Program-made: the position numbers and the translations under genes
The notes under the pieces: generated by a model
Databases searched by the model: none
What the model saw: the letters and a program-made list of their open reading frames with translations, nothing else
What the model was told of the DNA's origin: nothing
Source: Algiphilus aromaticivorans DG1253
GTDB taxonomy: Bacteria; Pseudomonadota; Gammaproteobacteria; Nevskiales; Nevskiaceae
Length of the DNA stretch: 64,000 nucleotides
Assembly (NCBI RefSeq): GCF_000733765.1
Contig: NZ_JPOG01000001.1
Location: forward strand, 1 to 64,000
Reading direction: 5' to 3'
Part shown: in pieces, positions 7,879 through 17,081 of the stretch
How positions within the stretch are numbered: the stretch's first letter is position 1
Layout of the letters: each line of letters starts with the position of its first letter

Positions 7879-9873
7879 TCACCAATGCTCCCCCTTGAAG
7901 AGATTGGCGAAGACGACCTGCTCGATGGTGGGCTTGCCGCCTTCCTTGATGCCGTGGGCGGCGCTGGAGGAGGGGAAGAGCTGGAAGCCTTTGGAGAGGA
8001 TGTAGTCGTTCATCTTCGGCCAGACGGCATAGCTCAGCGCGGCGGCGGTGCCGACCGGGGTGGCGATCGACTTGGGTCGCTTGAGGATGGCTTCGACCAC
8101 CGTGTCGGCGGCGTGCTCGGGGGTCCAGGTGGGCACGTAGTCGTACATCTTGGTGGGCGCGATCATCGGCGTGCGCACCAGCGGCATGTAGATGGCCGTG
8201 GTGTGGATGTTGCGGCTACGCACTTCGGCCGACAGGCAGCGCGTGTAGGCGTCCAGGGCCGACTTGGAGGCTACGTAGGCCGAGAAGCGCGCGGCATTGG
8301 CCAGCACACCGATGGAGCTGATGTTGATGATGTGCCCGGACTTTCGGCGCGCCATCTCGGGAAGCAGATTCATGATCAGCCGGATGGCGCCGAAGTAGTT
8401 CAGCTGCATCGTGCGCTCGTAGTCGTGGAAGCGGTCGAAGGATTCGAAGACCGCGCGGCGGATTGAGCGCCCGGCGTTGTTGATGAGTACATCGACGTGC
8501 CCGAAGTCGGCCAGCACCTGCTGGGCCATCGCGTCGATGGCCTCCATGCTGTTGAGGTCCGTGGGGTAGCAGTGTGCCTCGCCGCCGGCCTTCTCCAGGA
8601 TGTAACGGGTTTCATCCAGCTTCTCGGGGGTGCGCGCGACAAGGATCACCTTGGCACCGCCTGCGGCCAGTTTCTTGGCGGTGGCGAAGCCGATGCCGCT
8701 GGAGGCGCCGGTGATGAGCACGACCTTGCCGCCGATGCGGCGCGGCAGCGCCGACGGAATCCTTACGTCCAGGTCCAGGTGCAGCTCCCAGTACTGGAAG
8801 AGCTTGTCGGCGTAGTCGCGGATATCCGGGCACTGGATGCCGGTGCCCTTGAGCGCAGCGCGGGCGTTGCGTTCATCGAAGATGGCCGGGTTGAAGACAT
8901 AGCCGAGCACCGAGACCGGCACGCCAAGGGCACGTGAGGTCATGCGCAGCACGTTGCCGGGAACGAGGCGGATCGCCGAGTCGGTGACCTGACGCATCGG
9001 TGAGGGAAGCCTGCCCATGCCGCCAAGGTCGACCGAGCGCGCAATTTCCGGGCCGTGCGCGGCTTCGAGCAGGGTACCGATGAGTTCGCCGACGCTGGGC
9101 GACTTGGACTGGATCAGGTGAAAGCACTCACCGTCGCCCTTTTCGCGGTGGGCGATGGCGTGCATGGCCAGTGCGACATAGTCGACCGGCGCCAGCGGCA
9201 CGCGGCCGCCGTCGACGCCGATCATGGGGAGCCACTTCGGAACCTTGTCGCGCAGGCGCTGGATGGTCTTGAAGAAGTAGTAGGGGCCGTCGACCTTGTC
9301 CATCTCGCCGGTCTCGGAAGAGCCGACGACCGCGCCGGGGCGATAGATGCGGAAGGGGACCCGGCACTCTTCGCGGACGAGTTTCTCGGACTCGAACTTG
9401 GTCCGGTAGTAGGGATGATCCAGGCGCTGGCCCTCGTCGAACATGTCCTCGGTGAACTGGCCGTTGAAGTTGGTACCGGCCACGGCCACCGAGCTCATGT
9501 GGTGGAAGCGCGGGTTGCCGCCCAGGCTGTTGGCGAAGTCGACGACGTTGCGCGTGCCATCGATATTGATGCGATCGGCCGTTTCGTCGTCCATGTTCAT
9601 GTCGTAGACGGCGGCCAGATGGAAGATGTGATCGATCTTGCCGGAGAGCTTCTTGCGCGCGTTGGCCGAGGTGAGTCCGGACTCGGAGATGTCGCCCCAG
9701 ACCGGATGCAGGCGGGCGGCCATGTCGTCATCGAAGGCGCGCTTCAGCTTGTCGAGCTTGTCGCGGGAGGCTTCGCGCACCAGCACGTGCACCTGCGCGT
9801 CGCTGTCCTGCAGCAGACGTGCGACCAGAAAGCGGCCGATGAAGCCGGTGGCACCCGTGACGAAGTAGTTCAT
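7879..9873 (-). CDS. Two-domain fatty acyl-CoA reductase (alcohol-forming type)
   Basis: A 664-residue fusion of two NAD(P)-binding domains. The N-terminal extended SDR/FAR domain (~1-360) starts MNYFVTGATGFIGRFLVARL and contains FRIYRPGAVVGSSETGEMDK and a Tyr-x-x-x-Lys (YYRTK). The C-terminal classical SDR domain (~380-664) has VVLITGASSGIGFATAKKLA, NNAGRSIRRAVFESFDRFHD and YVASK. Order, length and many stretches match the Marinobacter enzyme Maqu_2220 (about 660 residues), which reduces fatty acyl-CoA, via the aldehyde, to the fatty alcohol used for wax esters. No wax ester synthase is in the window. The activity is inferred by homology. Confidence 0.85.
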   Translation of the reverse strand: MNYFVTGATGFIGRFLVARLLQDSDAQVHVLVREASRDKLDKLKRAFDDDMAARLHPVWGDISESGLTSANARKKLSGKIDHIFHLAAVYDMNMDDETADRINIDGTRNVVDFANSLGGNPRFHHMSSVAVAGTNFNGQFTEDMFDEGQRLDHPYYRTKFESEKLVREECRVPFRIYRPGAVVGSSETGEMDKVDGPYYFFKTIQRLRDKVPKWLPMIGVDGGRVPLAPVDYVALAMHAIAHREKGDGECFHLIQSKSPSVGELIGTLLEAAHGPEIARSVDLGGMGRLPSPMRQVTDSAIRLVPGNVLRMTSRALGVPVSVLGYVFNPAIFDERNARAALKGTGIQCPDIRDYADKLFQYWELHLDLDVRIPSALPRRIGGKVVLITGASSGIGFATAKKLAAGGAKVILVARTPEKLDETRYILEKAGGEAHCYPTDLNSMEAIDAMAQQVLADFGHVDVLINNAGRSIRRAVFESFDRFHDYERTMQLNYFGAIRLIMNLLPEMARRKSGHIINISSIGVLANAARFSAYVASKSALDAYTRCLSAEVRSRNIHTTAIYMPLVRTPMIAPTKMYDYVPTWTPEHAADTVVEAILKRPKSIATPVGTAAALSYAVWPKMNDYILSKGFQLFPSSSAAHGIKEGGKPTIEQVVFANLFKGEHW

Positions 9874-9980
9874 GCTGTCTTCTCCCCTAGCTCTTGTTCA
9901 CTTCCGCGTCGGGCGAAGCCCCGGCACGGCTCATTACGCATCAGTTTAGCCACAATACACCCGGCCCTTGTGAGCCGGAT

Positions 9981-10403
9981 TCACGGTCTGAGGCGGCCGG
10001 GAAGCGCGTCCAGTAGCTCGCTGCTTCGTTGCTTCGCCACGGTTTCCCCGCAGGCCTGCGCCTCGCCGTAACCCCAGACCGGCGCCGGCCAGGCGTCGTC
10101 GCCCTGGTAGCGTGCGATGTGGTGCACGTGCAGCTGTGCCACCTGGTTCCCTAGCGCCGCGACATTCAGCTTGTGCGGCGTGAAGGCGATCCGAATCGCG
10201 CGGCACAGGTCCGCAGACTCCTCCCAGAGGCGGCGGTAGTCCTCGGTATCCAGATCGATGGCGTCGCGCGCGCCGGGGATGCGGGGCACCAGCAGGAACC
10301 AGGGGAAGCGGGCATCGTCCATCATCAGCAGACGGCACAGCGGGAAATCGGCGAGATGCAGGCAGTCCCGCTGCAACCGGGCGTCGAGGACGAAGTCATT
10401 CAT
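9981..10403 (-). CDS. HIT-domain (histidine triad) protein
   Basis: A 140-residue protein with the histidine-triad signature QLHVHHIARYQGDDAWPAPVWG at residues ~85-106. HIT proteins hydrolyse or transfer nucleotide phosphates; this small subclass, common in gammaproteobacteria, has no defined substrate. ATG at 10403 (MNDFVLDARL) fits the family N terminus; the longer frame to 10889 overlaps the divergent gene and is not coding. It is divergent from the oxidoreductase at 10467, with 63 bp between. Confidence 0.82.
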   Translation of the reverse strand: MNDFVLDARLQRDCLHLADFPLCRLLMMDDARFPWFLLVPRIPGARDAIDLDTEDYRRLWEESADLCRAIRIAFTPHKLNVAALGNQVAQLHVHHIARYQGDDAWPAPVWGYGEAQACGETVAKQRSSELLDALPGRLRP

Positions 10404-10466
10404 GGAGGTGTGCGTCGATTTGGCTAGACTCGCCACGACGCTGCCAAATACGGGGAGGATTGTCCA

Positions 10467-11120
10467 ATGCAGGATCTGACGGGGGCGCTGCTCGCCGGTG
10501 GCACGGGGCTGGTTGGCGGGCAGGTGCTGGAAAGCCTGCGCAGGCTGGCCGTGGCTCCGGTACACGCGTTGGCACGCACGCCGCGCGCAGACAGCGAGGG
10601 ACTTCATTGGCACGACTGGGCGTGGTTTGATGCCGATCCGCTGCCGGAGTGCGCGATGGCATTCTGCTGCCTCGGGACTACCCATGCGCAGGCTGGCTCG
10701 AAGGCAGCCTTCGCGGCCGTGGATCGGGATCTGGTGCTGCATTTCGCTGAGCGCGCACGCGCCGCTGGCGTGACCCGCTTCGGTCTGGTGAGTTCGGTGG
10801 GGGCCGATGCCGGTGCACGCTCGCACTACCTGCGTATCAAGGGGCAGGTTGAAGACGCCATCAGCGCGATGGCCTTCGACGCGCTGCACATCATCCGGCC
10901 TTCATTGTTGCTTGGCAGTCGCGGCGATTCGCGGCCTGCCGAGGATCTTGCGCAAAGGCTGGCGCCGGTCGCAGGTGCCCTGATGGCCGGGCCGCTGCGG
11001 CGCTATCGGCCGGTGGGCGCCGACAAAGTTGCACGGCAGCTGGTACACGCCGTGGTCGCGGGTGAAGCCGGGCGCCATGTGCATTACCCTTGGCTCGCGG
11101 GCAAGATCAAGAACGCCTAA
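10467..11120 (+). CDS. NAD(P)-binding Rossmann-fold protein, atypical SDR
   Basis: A 217-residue protein with an N-terminal dinucleotide-binding loop (LLAGGTGLVGGQVLESLRR), FCCLGTTHAQAGSKAAFAAVD and GVTRFGLVSSVGADAGARSHYLRIKG. The Tyr-x-x-x-Lys (YLRIK) matches the SDR catalytic pair. It resembles the HTATIP2-like group often annotated as oxidoreductases or epimerases; the substrate is unknown. A probable -10 (TAGACT, near 10425) lies in the short gap to the divergent HIT gene. Confidence 0.8.
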   Translation: MQDLTGALLAGGTGLVGGQVLESLRRLAVAPVHALARTPRADSEGLHWHDWAWFDADPLPECAMAFCCLGTTHAQAGSKAAFAAVDRDLVLHFAERARAAGVTRFGLVSSVGADAGARSHYLRIKGQVEDAISAMAFDALHIIRPSLLLGSRGDSRPAEDLAQRLAPVAGALMAGPLRRYRPVGADKVARQLVHAVVAGEAGRHVHYPWLAGKIKNA

Positions 11121-11162
11121 CCAAAGAACGCCTAGCCAACGCCCCAGGGAGAAGCGCTGCCC

Positions 11163-13481
11163 GTGATTGTCGAGGCCCCCACCAACGTCATGCTGCTCGC
11201 CGTCGTGGTTTGCCTGGCCTCCGCCGCGTCGGCGCCGTGGCTGCTGCGCTGGGGGAGCGCGCGCGGCGGCATGCTGCTCGCCGCCGTGCCGCTGATGCTG
11301 CTGGCGGTGCTGCTCGGCATGCACGGTGCGGAAGCGCGCAACGGTGCCGTGCTGGAGTCGCTGCCCTGGATACCGGGGCTGGATGTAGCCGCGGATTTCC
11401 GTCTCGACGGCTTGTCGCTGCTGATGGCGACGCTGGTGCTCGGCATCGGCGTCATGGTGGTGGCCTACTCCAGCCGCTACATGCCGGACGAGGCGCGAAC
11501 CGGTCGATTCTTCACCTATCTGATGGCCTTCATGGCCGCCATGCTCGGGGTGGTGCTGGCGGATAATCTGCTACTGCTCTTCGTCTTCTGGGAGCTCACC
11601 AGCCTGACCTCCTTCCTGCTGATCGGCTTTGACCACGAATCCGAGAAATCGCGTCGTGCCGCGCTGCAGGGGCTGATCGTGACGGCGGCCGGTGGCCTGG
11701 TCATGCTCGCCGGCATGGTGGTGTTGGCCGAGGCAGCGGGTAGCTATCGCATCAGCGACATCATCGCTACGCCCGGATTGCACGAGGCCCCCGGCGCGGG
11801 GCTGGCGCTCGGGCTCATCGTCATGGGCTGCTTCACGAAGAGCGCGCAGTTCCCCTTCCACTTCTGGTTGCCAAACGCGATGGCCGCCCCTTCGCCGGTT
11901 TCGGCCTATCTGCATTCGGCGACGATGGTGAAGGCCGGCGTCTATCTGCTGGCGCGCCTGCACCCGGCGCTGGGCGAGCACGCGCACTGGTTCTGGTGGC
12001 TGGCGCCGGTAGGTGCCTTCACGATGGTGCTGGGCGCGGTGATGGCCTTCCGCAGTTCGGGCATCAAGCGCGTGCTGGCTTATACGACGGTCATGGCGCT
12101 GGGCACGCTGACCCTGTTGCTGGGCCTGGGTGCAGCAGCCGCGGCCATGACCTTCCTGCTAGTGCACGCGCTCTACAAGGGCGCACTTTTTCTCGTCGCT
12201 GGCATCATCGATCACGAGGCCGGCGCCAAGGACATCCGCGAGGCCAGCGGCCTGGCGCGGGCGCTGCCGGTGACGGCTGCCTTCGCGGCCATCGCCGCGG
12301 TGTCGGCTGCCGGCGTGCCCCCGCTCTTCGGCTTCATCGGCAAGGAGTTGCTGCTGGAGTACGGACTGAAGAGCGGCCTCGTCTTCGGCGTGGCGGGCGC
12401 GGTGGCTGGTGCGCTGGTGGCGGCGATGGTCGCCACGCTGGTGCTGCGCGTCTTCTTCCTGGGCGAGCGCCGCGCGCCCATGCAGCACATTCACGAGGCA
12501 CCGTGGCCGATGCTGCTCGGCCCGGTCGTGCTCGGCATAGGCAGCGTGCTCTTCGGTCTGCTGCCGGGCATTCCCGAGGCGCTGGTGCTGCAGTCGGCCG
12601 CTGCGGCGGTGGCCCCCGGCACCGAGATGCATCTGGCGCTCTGGCACGGTTTCAATCTTCCGCTGCTGCTCTCCGCGCTGTCATTGGCAGCGGCGGCGGG
12701 GCTCTTCGTGGCCTGGCCGCGCTGGCAGGCGGCTTTCGCGGGCTGGTCGCTGCCCGAGCGACGCGGGCCGGAGGCCGGTTACGACGGCTTGATGGCGGGC
12801 ATCGACCGCTTCAGTGATCGCCTCACCGGACGCATCCAGAGCGGCTATCTGCGCGCCTACGTCCGCACGATCATGGCGGTCGTGCTGCTGCTGACCGGGG
12901 CGACGTTGATACTGCGTACCGACGCCGGTCTGGCGGCGGCGCCCTTCCTGATGCCGGGTGTGATTCCGGGGGTGATCGCCGTGGTCGTGGTGATGGCGGC
13001 GCTGGCGGCGCTGGACGCGCGCTCGGCGTTGATCTCGGTGATGGCCATGGGTGCGCTGGGCTTCGGTATTGCTCTGCTCTACGTCTGGTACTCCGCGCCC
13101 GATCTGGCGATCACGCAGGTGTTGATCGAGACGCTGACGACGATCCTGCTCATGCTGGTCATCTTCCGCATGCCGCGCTTCAAGCGCCTGTCCAGCCGCA
13201 ACGCGCGTCTGCGCGACGGTGCGGTGGCCGCCGCCTTCGGCCTGCTGGTGACCTGCCTGCTATGGATGGTGGCGGGCAATCGCGAGTTCCCTTCCATCGC
13301 GGACTGGCTGCTCGAGCATTCCGTGCCCGACGGCCACGGTCGCAACGTGGTGAACGTCATCCTGGTCGACTTCCGCGCCTTCGATACGCTGGGCGAGATC
13401 TTCGTGCTGGCGCTGGCGGCGGTGGGCGTCTACGCGCTGCTGCGCGAGCGCGGCAAGCCTGACGGAGGCTTCGCGGCATGA
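11163..13481 (+). CDS. mrpA: Mrp Na+/H+ antiporter subunit A
   Basis: A 772-residue polytopic membrane protein, the large NuoL-like subunit of the seven-part Mrp (Mnh) monovalent cation/proton antiporter. The proton-translocation core lies at ~100-400 ([49 protein letters not shown]) and the MrpA-specific C-terminal part follows at ~570-770 ([20 protein letters not shown]). Translation starts at GTG 11163. The gene ends in GCATGA, so an ATG overlaps its stop, but mrpB does not use that frame because a repeat lies between them. The length fits the form with a separate MrpB. Confidence 0.93.
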   Translation: MIVEAPTNVMLLAVVVCLASAASAPWLLRWGSARGGMLLAAVPLMLLAVLLGMHGAEARNGAVLESLPWIPGLDVAADFRLDGLSLLMATLVLGIGVMVVAYSSRYMPDEARTGRFFTYLMAFMAAMLGVVLADNLLLLFVFWELTSLTSFLLIGFDHESEKSRRAALQGLIVTAAGGLVMLAGMVVLAEAAGSYRISDIIATPGLHEAPGAGLALGLIVMGCFTKSAQFPFHFWLPNAMAAPSPVSAYLHSATMVKAGVYLLARLHPALGEHAHWFWWLAPVGAFTMVLGAVMAFRSSGIKRVLAYTTVMALGTLTLLLGLGAAAAAMTFLLVHALYKGALFLVAGIIDHEAGAKDIREASGLARALPVTAAFAAIAAVSAAGVPPLFGFIGKELLLEYGLKSGLVFGVAGAVAGALVAAMVATLVLRVFFLGERRAPMQHIHEAPWPMLLGPVVLGIGSVLFGLLPGIPEALVLQSAAAAVAPGTEMHLALWHGFNLPLLLSALSLAAAAGLFVAWPRWQAAFAGWSLPERRGPEAGYDGLMAGIDRFSDRLTGRIQSGYLRAYVRTIMAVVLLLTGATLILRTDAGLAAAPFLMPGVIPGVIAVVVVMAALAALDARSALISVMAMGALGFGIALLYVWYSAPDLAITQVLIETLTTILLMLVIFRMPRFKRLSSRNARLRDGAVAAAFGLLVTCLLWMVAGNREFPSIADWLLEHSVPDGHGRNVVNVILVDFRAFDTLGEIFVLALAAVGVYALLRERGKPDGGFAA

Positions 13482-13531
13482 GACTTTCTGCGTCAATCCA
13501 CGGGAACGATTCTGGGGCATGCCCACACCGA

Positions 13532-13571
13532 CTCGCGACGCTAAGACCCCCGCGCTGCGCGCGGGGCCCCT
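13532..13571. repeat. GC-rich hairpin repeat, copy B, between mrpA and mrpB
   Basis: CTCGCGACGCT..GACCCCCGCGC-TGC-GCGCGGGGCCCCT, nearly identical to 7492-7531, with an 8-bp-arm hairpin. It occupies most of the 109-bp gap between mrpA and mrpB, the only non-overlapping junction in the operon. Confidence 0.7.
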
Positions 13572-13590
13572 CCACGCTACTCGCGGTGTT

Positions 13591-14016
13591 ATGAGCACTT
13601 CGCTGATCCTGCGCTCGGCCGGCCAGCTTTTGCTGCCGCTGCTGATGGTGTTGTCGATTTATCTGCTGCTGCGTGGGCACAACGAGCCGGGCGGCGGCTT
13701 CATCGCCGGTCTCGTCGCGGCCTCGGCCATCGCGCTCAAGCTCTTCGCCGCCGATATCCAGTCGGCGCGCGGCGTGCTGCGTGTGGATCCGCGCCGGCTG
13801 CTCGGCATGGGGCTGCTGGTGGCGTTGGTCGCGGCGCTCATGGCGCCTTTCAGTGGCCGTGGCGCCTTCTTCGAAGGTCTGTGGGTGGATGTGGCACTGC
13901 CCGTGGTTGGCAAGACGCACCTGGGCACGCCGCTGCTCTTCGACTTCGGCGTCTATCTGGTGGTCATCGGCGCGGTGCTGACCATGGTGCTGACTCTGGC
14001 AGAGATGGAGGACTGA
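13591..14016 (+). CDS. mrpB: Mrp antiporter subunit B
   Basis: A 141-residue membrane protein with MrpB features: N-terminal [34 protein letters not shown], where HNEPGGGF is the family hallmark, then GLVAASA and the C-terminal [25 protein letters not shown] at 13591 fits the family; an in-frame ATG at 13519 would add 24 residues encoded by the GC-rich repeat and is less likely. The stop overlaps the mrpC start (TGATG). Confidence 0.93.
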   Translation: MSTSLILRSAGQLLLPLLMVLSIYLLLRGHNEPGGGFIAGLVAASAIALKLFAADIQSARGVLRVDPRRLLGMGLLVALVAALMAPFSGRGAFFEGLWVDVALPVVGKTHLGTPLLFDFGVYLVVIGAVLTMVLTLAEMED

Positions 14017-14363
14017 TGGCGGGCTGGCTTGCGATCTCGGTGGGGGCGCTATACGGCTGCGCTTTCTACATGCTGTTGCGGCGCTCGATGACAAAGATGG
14101 TCATCGGCCTGATCCTGCTATCGAATGCCGCCAATCTGCTCATCTTCGTCGCCGGTGGGTTGACTGAGGCGGCGCCGGCCATCGTGCCGCCGGGAGCTTA
14201 TGCCCCCACAGGTCTGGTCGCGGATCCGTTGGCGCAGGCGCTGATTCTGACCGCCATCGTCATCGGTTTCGGCGTGCTGGCTTTCGCCGTAGTACTCATC
14301 CATCGCGCGCACGAGGTGCTCGGCGAGGATGACCTGGACATGCTCAAGGACGAGATCGAGTGA
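14016..14363 (+). CDS. mrpC: Mrp antiporter subunit C (NuoK-like)
   Basis: A 115-residue NuoK-like subunit with three membrane segments: ISVGALYGCAFYMLL, MVIGLILLSNAANLLIFVAGG and DPLAQALILTAIVIGFGVLAFAVVL. DPLxQALxLTAIVIG is the MrpC signature. It starts at ATG 14016 overlapping the mrpB stop, and its own stop overlaps the GTG of mrpD (GTGA), so the genes are translationally coupled. Confidence 0.94.
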   Translation: MAGWLAISVGALYGCAFYMLLRRSMTKMVIGLILLSNAANLLIFVAGGLTEAAPAIVPPGAYAPTGLVADPLAQALILTAIVIGFGVLAFAVVLIHRAHEVLGEDDLDMLKDEIE

Positions 14364-15844
14364 CGCCCGTTCTGCCCATCGTCATTCCCATGATCGCCGG
14401 GGCGCTGTCCCTGGTGTTCTGGCGCTCGCGCCGCTCGCAGCGGTTGCTCGCGGTGCTGGGGACCGCGGCGATGGCCGTGTCGGCCGTCGCGCTGCTGGCG
14501 CAGGTGCAGGTCGAGGGTGTCGTGACGGTAGCCGCAGGCGGCTGGCCGGCGCCCTACGGCATCGTCCTGGCCGCGGATCTGCTGGGGGCGGTGCTGGTGC
14601 TGATGACCGGCATCACCGGCTTCGCCGTGGCGCTGTACTCGCTGCCGACGGTGGGTCGCGGCCTGGAGAACGCCGGCTACTACCCGTTGATGCATCTGCT
14701 GCTGGCCGGTGTGGCGGGGGCCTTCCTGACCGGCGACATCTTCAACCTCTACGTCTGGTTCGAGGTGCTGCTGCTGGCGAGCTTCGCGCTGCTGGCCATG
14801 GGCGGCGAGCGCGCGCAGATGGCCGGCGCCATCAAGTACGTCGTGCTCAATCTGGTTTCGTCGGCGCTGTTCCTGACCGCCATCGGCCTGCTCTACGGCC
14901 TGGCCGGCACGCTGAACATGGCCGATCTGGCCGTGAAGCTGGCGGCCGTGGATGCGCCCGACCGCGTCACCGTCATCGCCACGCTCTTCATGGTGGCCTT
15001 CGGTATCAAGGCGGCGGCTTTCCCGCTCTTCTTCTGGCTGCCGGCCTCCTATCACACCGCACCGGTGGCGGTATCGGCGCTGTTCGCGGGGCTGCTGACC
15101 AAGGTCGGCGTCTACGCCCTCTACCGCAGCCTGACGCTGCTCTTCACCCAGGATCCGGCCTTCACCTTCGGCATCATGCAGGGGGTGGCGGCGGCCACGC
15201 TCATCGTCGGCGTCTGCGGCGCCATCGTGCAGACCGAGCTGCGCCGCGTGCTTGCCTTTGCGCACATCGGGCAGATCGGCTATCTCTTCCTGGGCCTGGC
15301 GCTCTATACGCAGACCTCGCTGACGGGCGGGGTTTTCTATCTGGTGCACCACATTCTGGTGATGAGTAATCTCTTCTTCATCGCCGGCATCGTCTATGGC
15401 CTGACCGGCTCGCACCGCATCGATCGCATCGGCGGGCTGTGGAAGAGCCACCCGGCTCTGGGCCTGGCCTTCTTCGTGTCGGCGCTGTCGCTGGCCGGCA
15501 TCCCGCCCTTCTCCGGCTTCTGGGCGAAGTTCATCCTGATCAAGGCGGCGGTGCTGAGCGAGGCCTGGGGGCTGGTTGCTGCGGCCATCGTCGCCGGCGT
15601 GCTGACGCTCTACGCGGTCATGCGGCTGTGGAACGAGGTCTTCTGGAAGGCGGCGCCGGACACGCAGCGCGGCCGCATGCCGGCCATCCCGCCCATCATG
15701 GGCGTGGTGGTGCTGGCATTGACGCTTGGCACCGTGGGCATCGGCCTGGTCGCGCAGCCGCTCTGGGCGCTGGCCGATGCGGCGGCGCTGCAGCTGCTGG
15801 ACAGCGATGGCTATATCTCGGCGGTGATGGAGGGGGCGCCGTGA
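14360..15844 (+). CDS. mrpD: Mrp antiporter subunit D (NuoN/M-like)
   Basis: A 494-residue polytopic subunit related to NuoM/NuoN. Motifs include GDIFNLYVWFEVLLLASFALL, KAAAFPLFFWLPASYHTAPVAVSALFAGLLTKVGVYALYR (conserved Lys and proline kinks of the antiporter channel) and FSGFWAKFILI near the C terminus. GTG at 14360 overlaps the mrpC stop, and its TGA overlaps the mrpE GTG. Confidence 0.94.
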   Translation: MTPVLPIVIPMIAGALSLVFWRSRRSQRLLAVLGTAAMAVSAVALLAQVQVEGVVTVAAGGWPAPYGIVLAADLLGAVLVLMTGITGFAVALYSLPTVGRGLENAGYYPLMHLLLAGVAGAFLTGDIFNLYVWFEVLLLASFALLAMGGERAQMAGAIKYVVLNLVSSALFLTAIGLLYGLAGTLNMADLAVKLAAVDAPDRVTVIATLFMVAFGIKAAAFPLFFWLPASYHTAPVAVSALFAGLLTKVGVYALYRSLTLLFTQDPAFTFGIMQGVAAATLIVGVCGAIVQTELRRVLAFAHIGQIGYLFLGLALYTQTSLTGGVFYLVHHILVMSNLFFIAGIVYGLTGSHRIDRIGGLWKSHPALGLAFFVSALSLAGIPPFSGFWAKFILIKAAVLSEAWGLVAAAIVAGVLTLYAVMRLWNEVFWKAAPDTQRGRMPAIPPIMGVVVLALTLGTVGIGLVAQPLWALADAAALQLLDSDGYISAVMEGAP

Positions 15845-16314
15845 TCGGCTACGTCTTCAATCTCATGCTCATGCTGGCCTGGGCGGCGATCACTGGCCTG
15901 TTCTCGATGGGTAATCTCATCGTCGGCTTTCTGCTGGGTTATCTGATCATCGCCTTCACGCTGAGCGATGCCGAGCAGTTCCAGGGTTATATCCGCAAGG
16001 GGCCGCGTCTGGTCAGCTTCGCGCTCTACTTCTTCCGTGCGCTGGTGATATCGAATCTTCGCGTTGCCTACGACGTGCTGACGCCGACGCATCTGATGAA
16101 GCCGGCCGTGATCCGGATGCCGCTGCGCGCGCGTTCGCCGGGCGAGATCACCATTCTCGCGAATCTCATCTCGCTGACGCCCGGCACGCTGAGCCTGGAT
16201 ATCGACGAGGAGCACTTCGTGCTCTATGTGCACGTCATGTACCTCGAGGCCGGCGAGGAAACGCTGCGCGAGCTGCAGGATCTTGAGACGCGCGTGCTGG
16301 AGCTGATGCGATGA
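15841..16314 (+). CDS. mrpE: Mrp antiporter subunit E
   Basis: A 157-residue subunit with two or three N-terminal membrane helices (LMLMLAWAAITGLFSMGNLIVGFLLGY) and a cytoplasmic tail carrying the family motifs VIRMPLRARSPGEITILANLISLTPGTLS and the LYVHVM segment. The GTG start at 15841 overlaps the mrpD stop; the end overlaps the mrpF ATG (ATGA). Confidence 0.93.
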   Translation: MIGYVFNLMLMLAWAAITGLFSMGNLIVGFLLGYLIIAFTLSDAEQFQGYIRKGPRLVSFALYFFRALVISNLRVAYDVLTPTHLMKPAVIRMPLRARSPGEITILANLISLTPGTLSLDIDEEHFVLYVHVMYLEAGEETLRELQDLETRVLELMR

Positions 16315-16577
16315 GTGTGATGGCCGGCCTGACCTACGCGATCCTGGCGCTGGCGCTGCTCTTCGCCGTGCTGCGCCTGCTGCGCGGGCCGAGCGTGGCC
16401 GACCGCATCGTCGCGCTGGAGCTGATCGCCTCGGTGACGGTCGGCATCATCGCCGCCTATGCGGTCTTCGAGCAGGTCGAGTCGGCGCTGGATGTCGCGC
16501 TGGTGCTGGCGCTCACCGCCTTCCTCGCCGCGATCGCGCTGTCGCGTTATCTGGAACGCCGTGGAGACGAGCAATGA
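16311..16577 (+). CDS. mrpF: Mrp antiporter subunit F
   Basis: An 88-residue protein with three membrane segments and the MrpF motif LLRGPSVADRIVALELIAS followed by a central helix with VGIIAAYAVFEQ. It starts at ATG 16311 and overlaps mrpG by four bases. Confidence 0.93.
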   Translation: MSVMAGLTYAILALALLFAVLRLLRGPSVADRIVALELIASVTVGIIAAYAVFEQVESALDVALVLALTAFLAAIALSRYLERRGDEQ

Positions 16578-16930
16578 TCGAATGGCTGGCCGCGACGCTG
16601 CTGCTGATCGGCGCGATCTGGATGCTGATCGCTGCGCTGGGCGTGCTGCGCATGCCGGATCTGCTCACGCGCATGCACGCCACCACCAAGTCGGGCGTCT
16701 TCGGCGCGGGCCTCATGCTGCTGGGCGTGGCCTTCTTCTATATGGACGCCAGCGTTACAGCGCGGGTGCTGGCCATCGTCGGCTTCATCACGCTGACCTC
16801 GCCGGTGGCGGCGCACGCCATCGGCCGCGCCGGTTATCACACCGGCTCGAAGATGTGGGAGGGCACGCTGAAGGATGATCTCGGCGCCGACCGTGCCAGG
16901 GCTGCGGCCAAGCGGCGCGGAGGCCGGTAG
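16574..16930 (+). CDS. mrpG: Mrp antiporter subunit G
   Basis: A 118-residue protein with three membrane segments. LLIGAIWMLIAALGVLRMPDLLTRMHATTK is the MrpG signature, followed by GVFGAGLMLLGVAFF and SPVAAHAIGRAGYHTG. It closes the mrp operon, and the stop is five bases before a MITE-like palindromic element that may also act as its transcription end. Confidence 0.93.
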   Translation: MIEWLAATLLLIGAIWMLIAALGVLRMPDLLTRMHATTKSGVFGAGLMLLGVAFFYMDASVTARVLAIVGFITLTSPVAAHAIGRAGYHTGSKMWEGTLKDDLGADRARAAAKRRGGR

Positions 16931-16934
16931 GCTT

Positions 16935-17081
16935 TAGGGAAGCTCTGATCTATGTCGCGAGCGAAGGCAGGTTGGCCGCCGCCGGAGCGCAGGAAGCGCA
17001 GTGTATGGGTGAATACATGAGCATTTCGAGCACCGCCGGCGGCCAAGATGCCGAGCGCAGCAATAAATCAGAGCTTCCTTA
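16935..17081. mobile_element. MITE-like palindromic element
   Basis: A ~147-bp element with imperfect terminal inverted repeats: AGGGAAGCTCTGATCTAT (16936-16953) and, on the other strand, AAGGAAGCTCTGATTTAT (17063-17080), 16 of 18 matching. The interior continues the symmetry (TTGGCCGCCGCCGG against TTGGCCGCCGGCGG) and centres near TGTATGGGTGAATACA. Both ends are flanked by TA, as expected for the TA duplication of Tc1/IS630-type elements. Its right end supplies the last bases of the sufE stop codon. No transposase is present. Confidence 0.7.

Noticed and set aside
14198-15451. A 417-codon minus-strand frame opposite mrpC and mrpD
   Set aside because: It is antisense to mrpC and mrpD with Gln/Arg/His-rich shadow composition.
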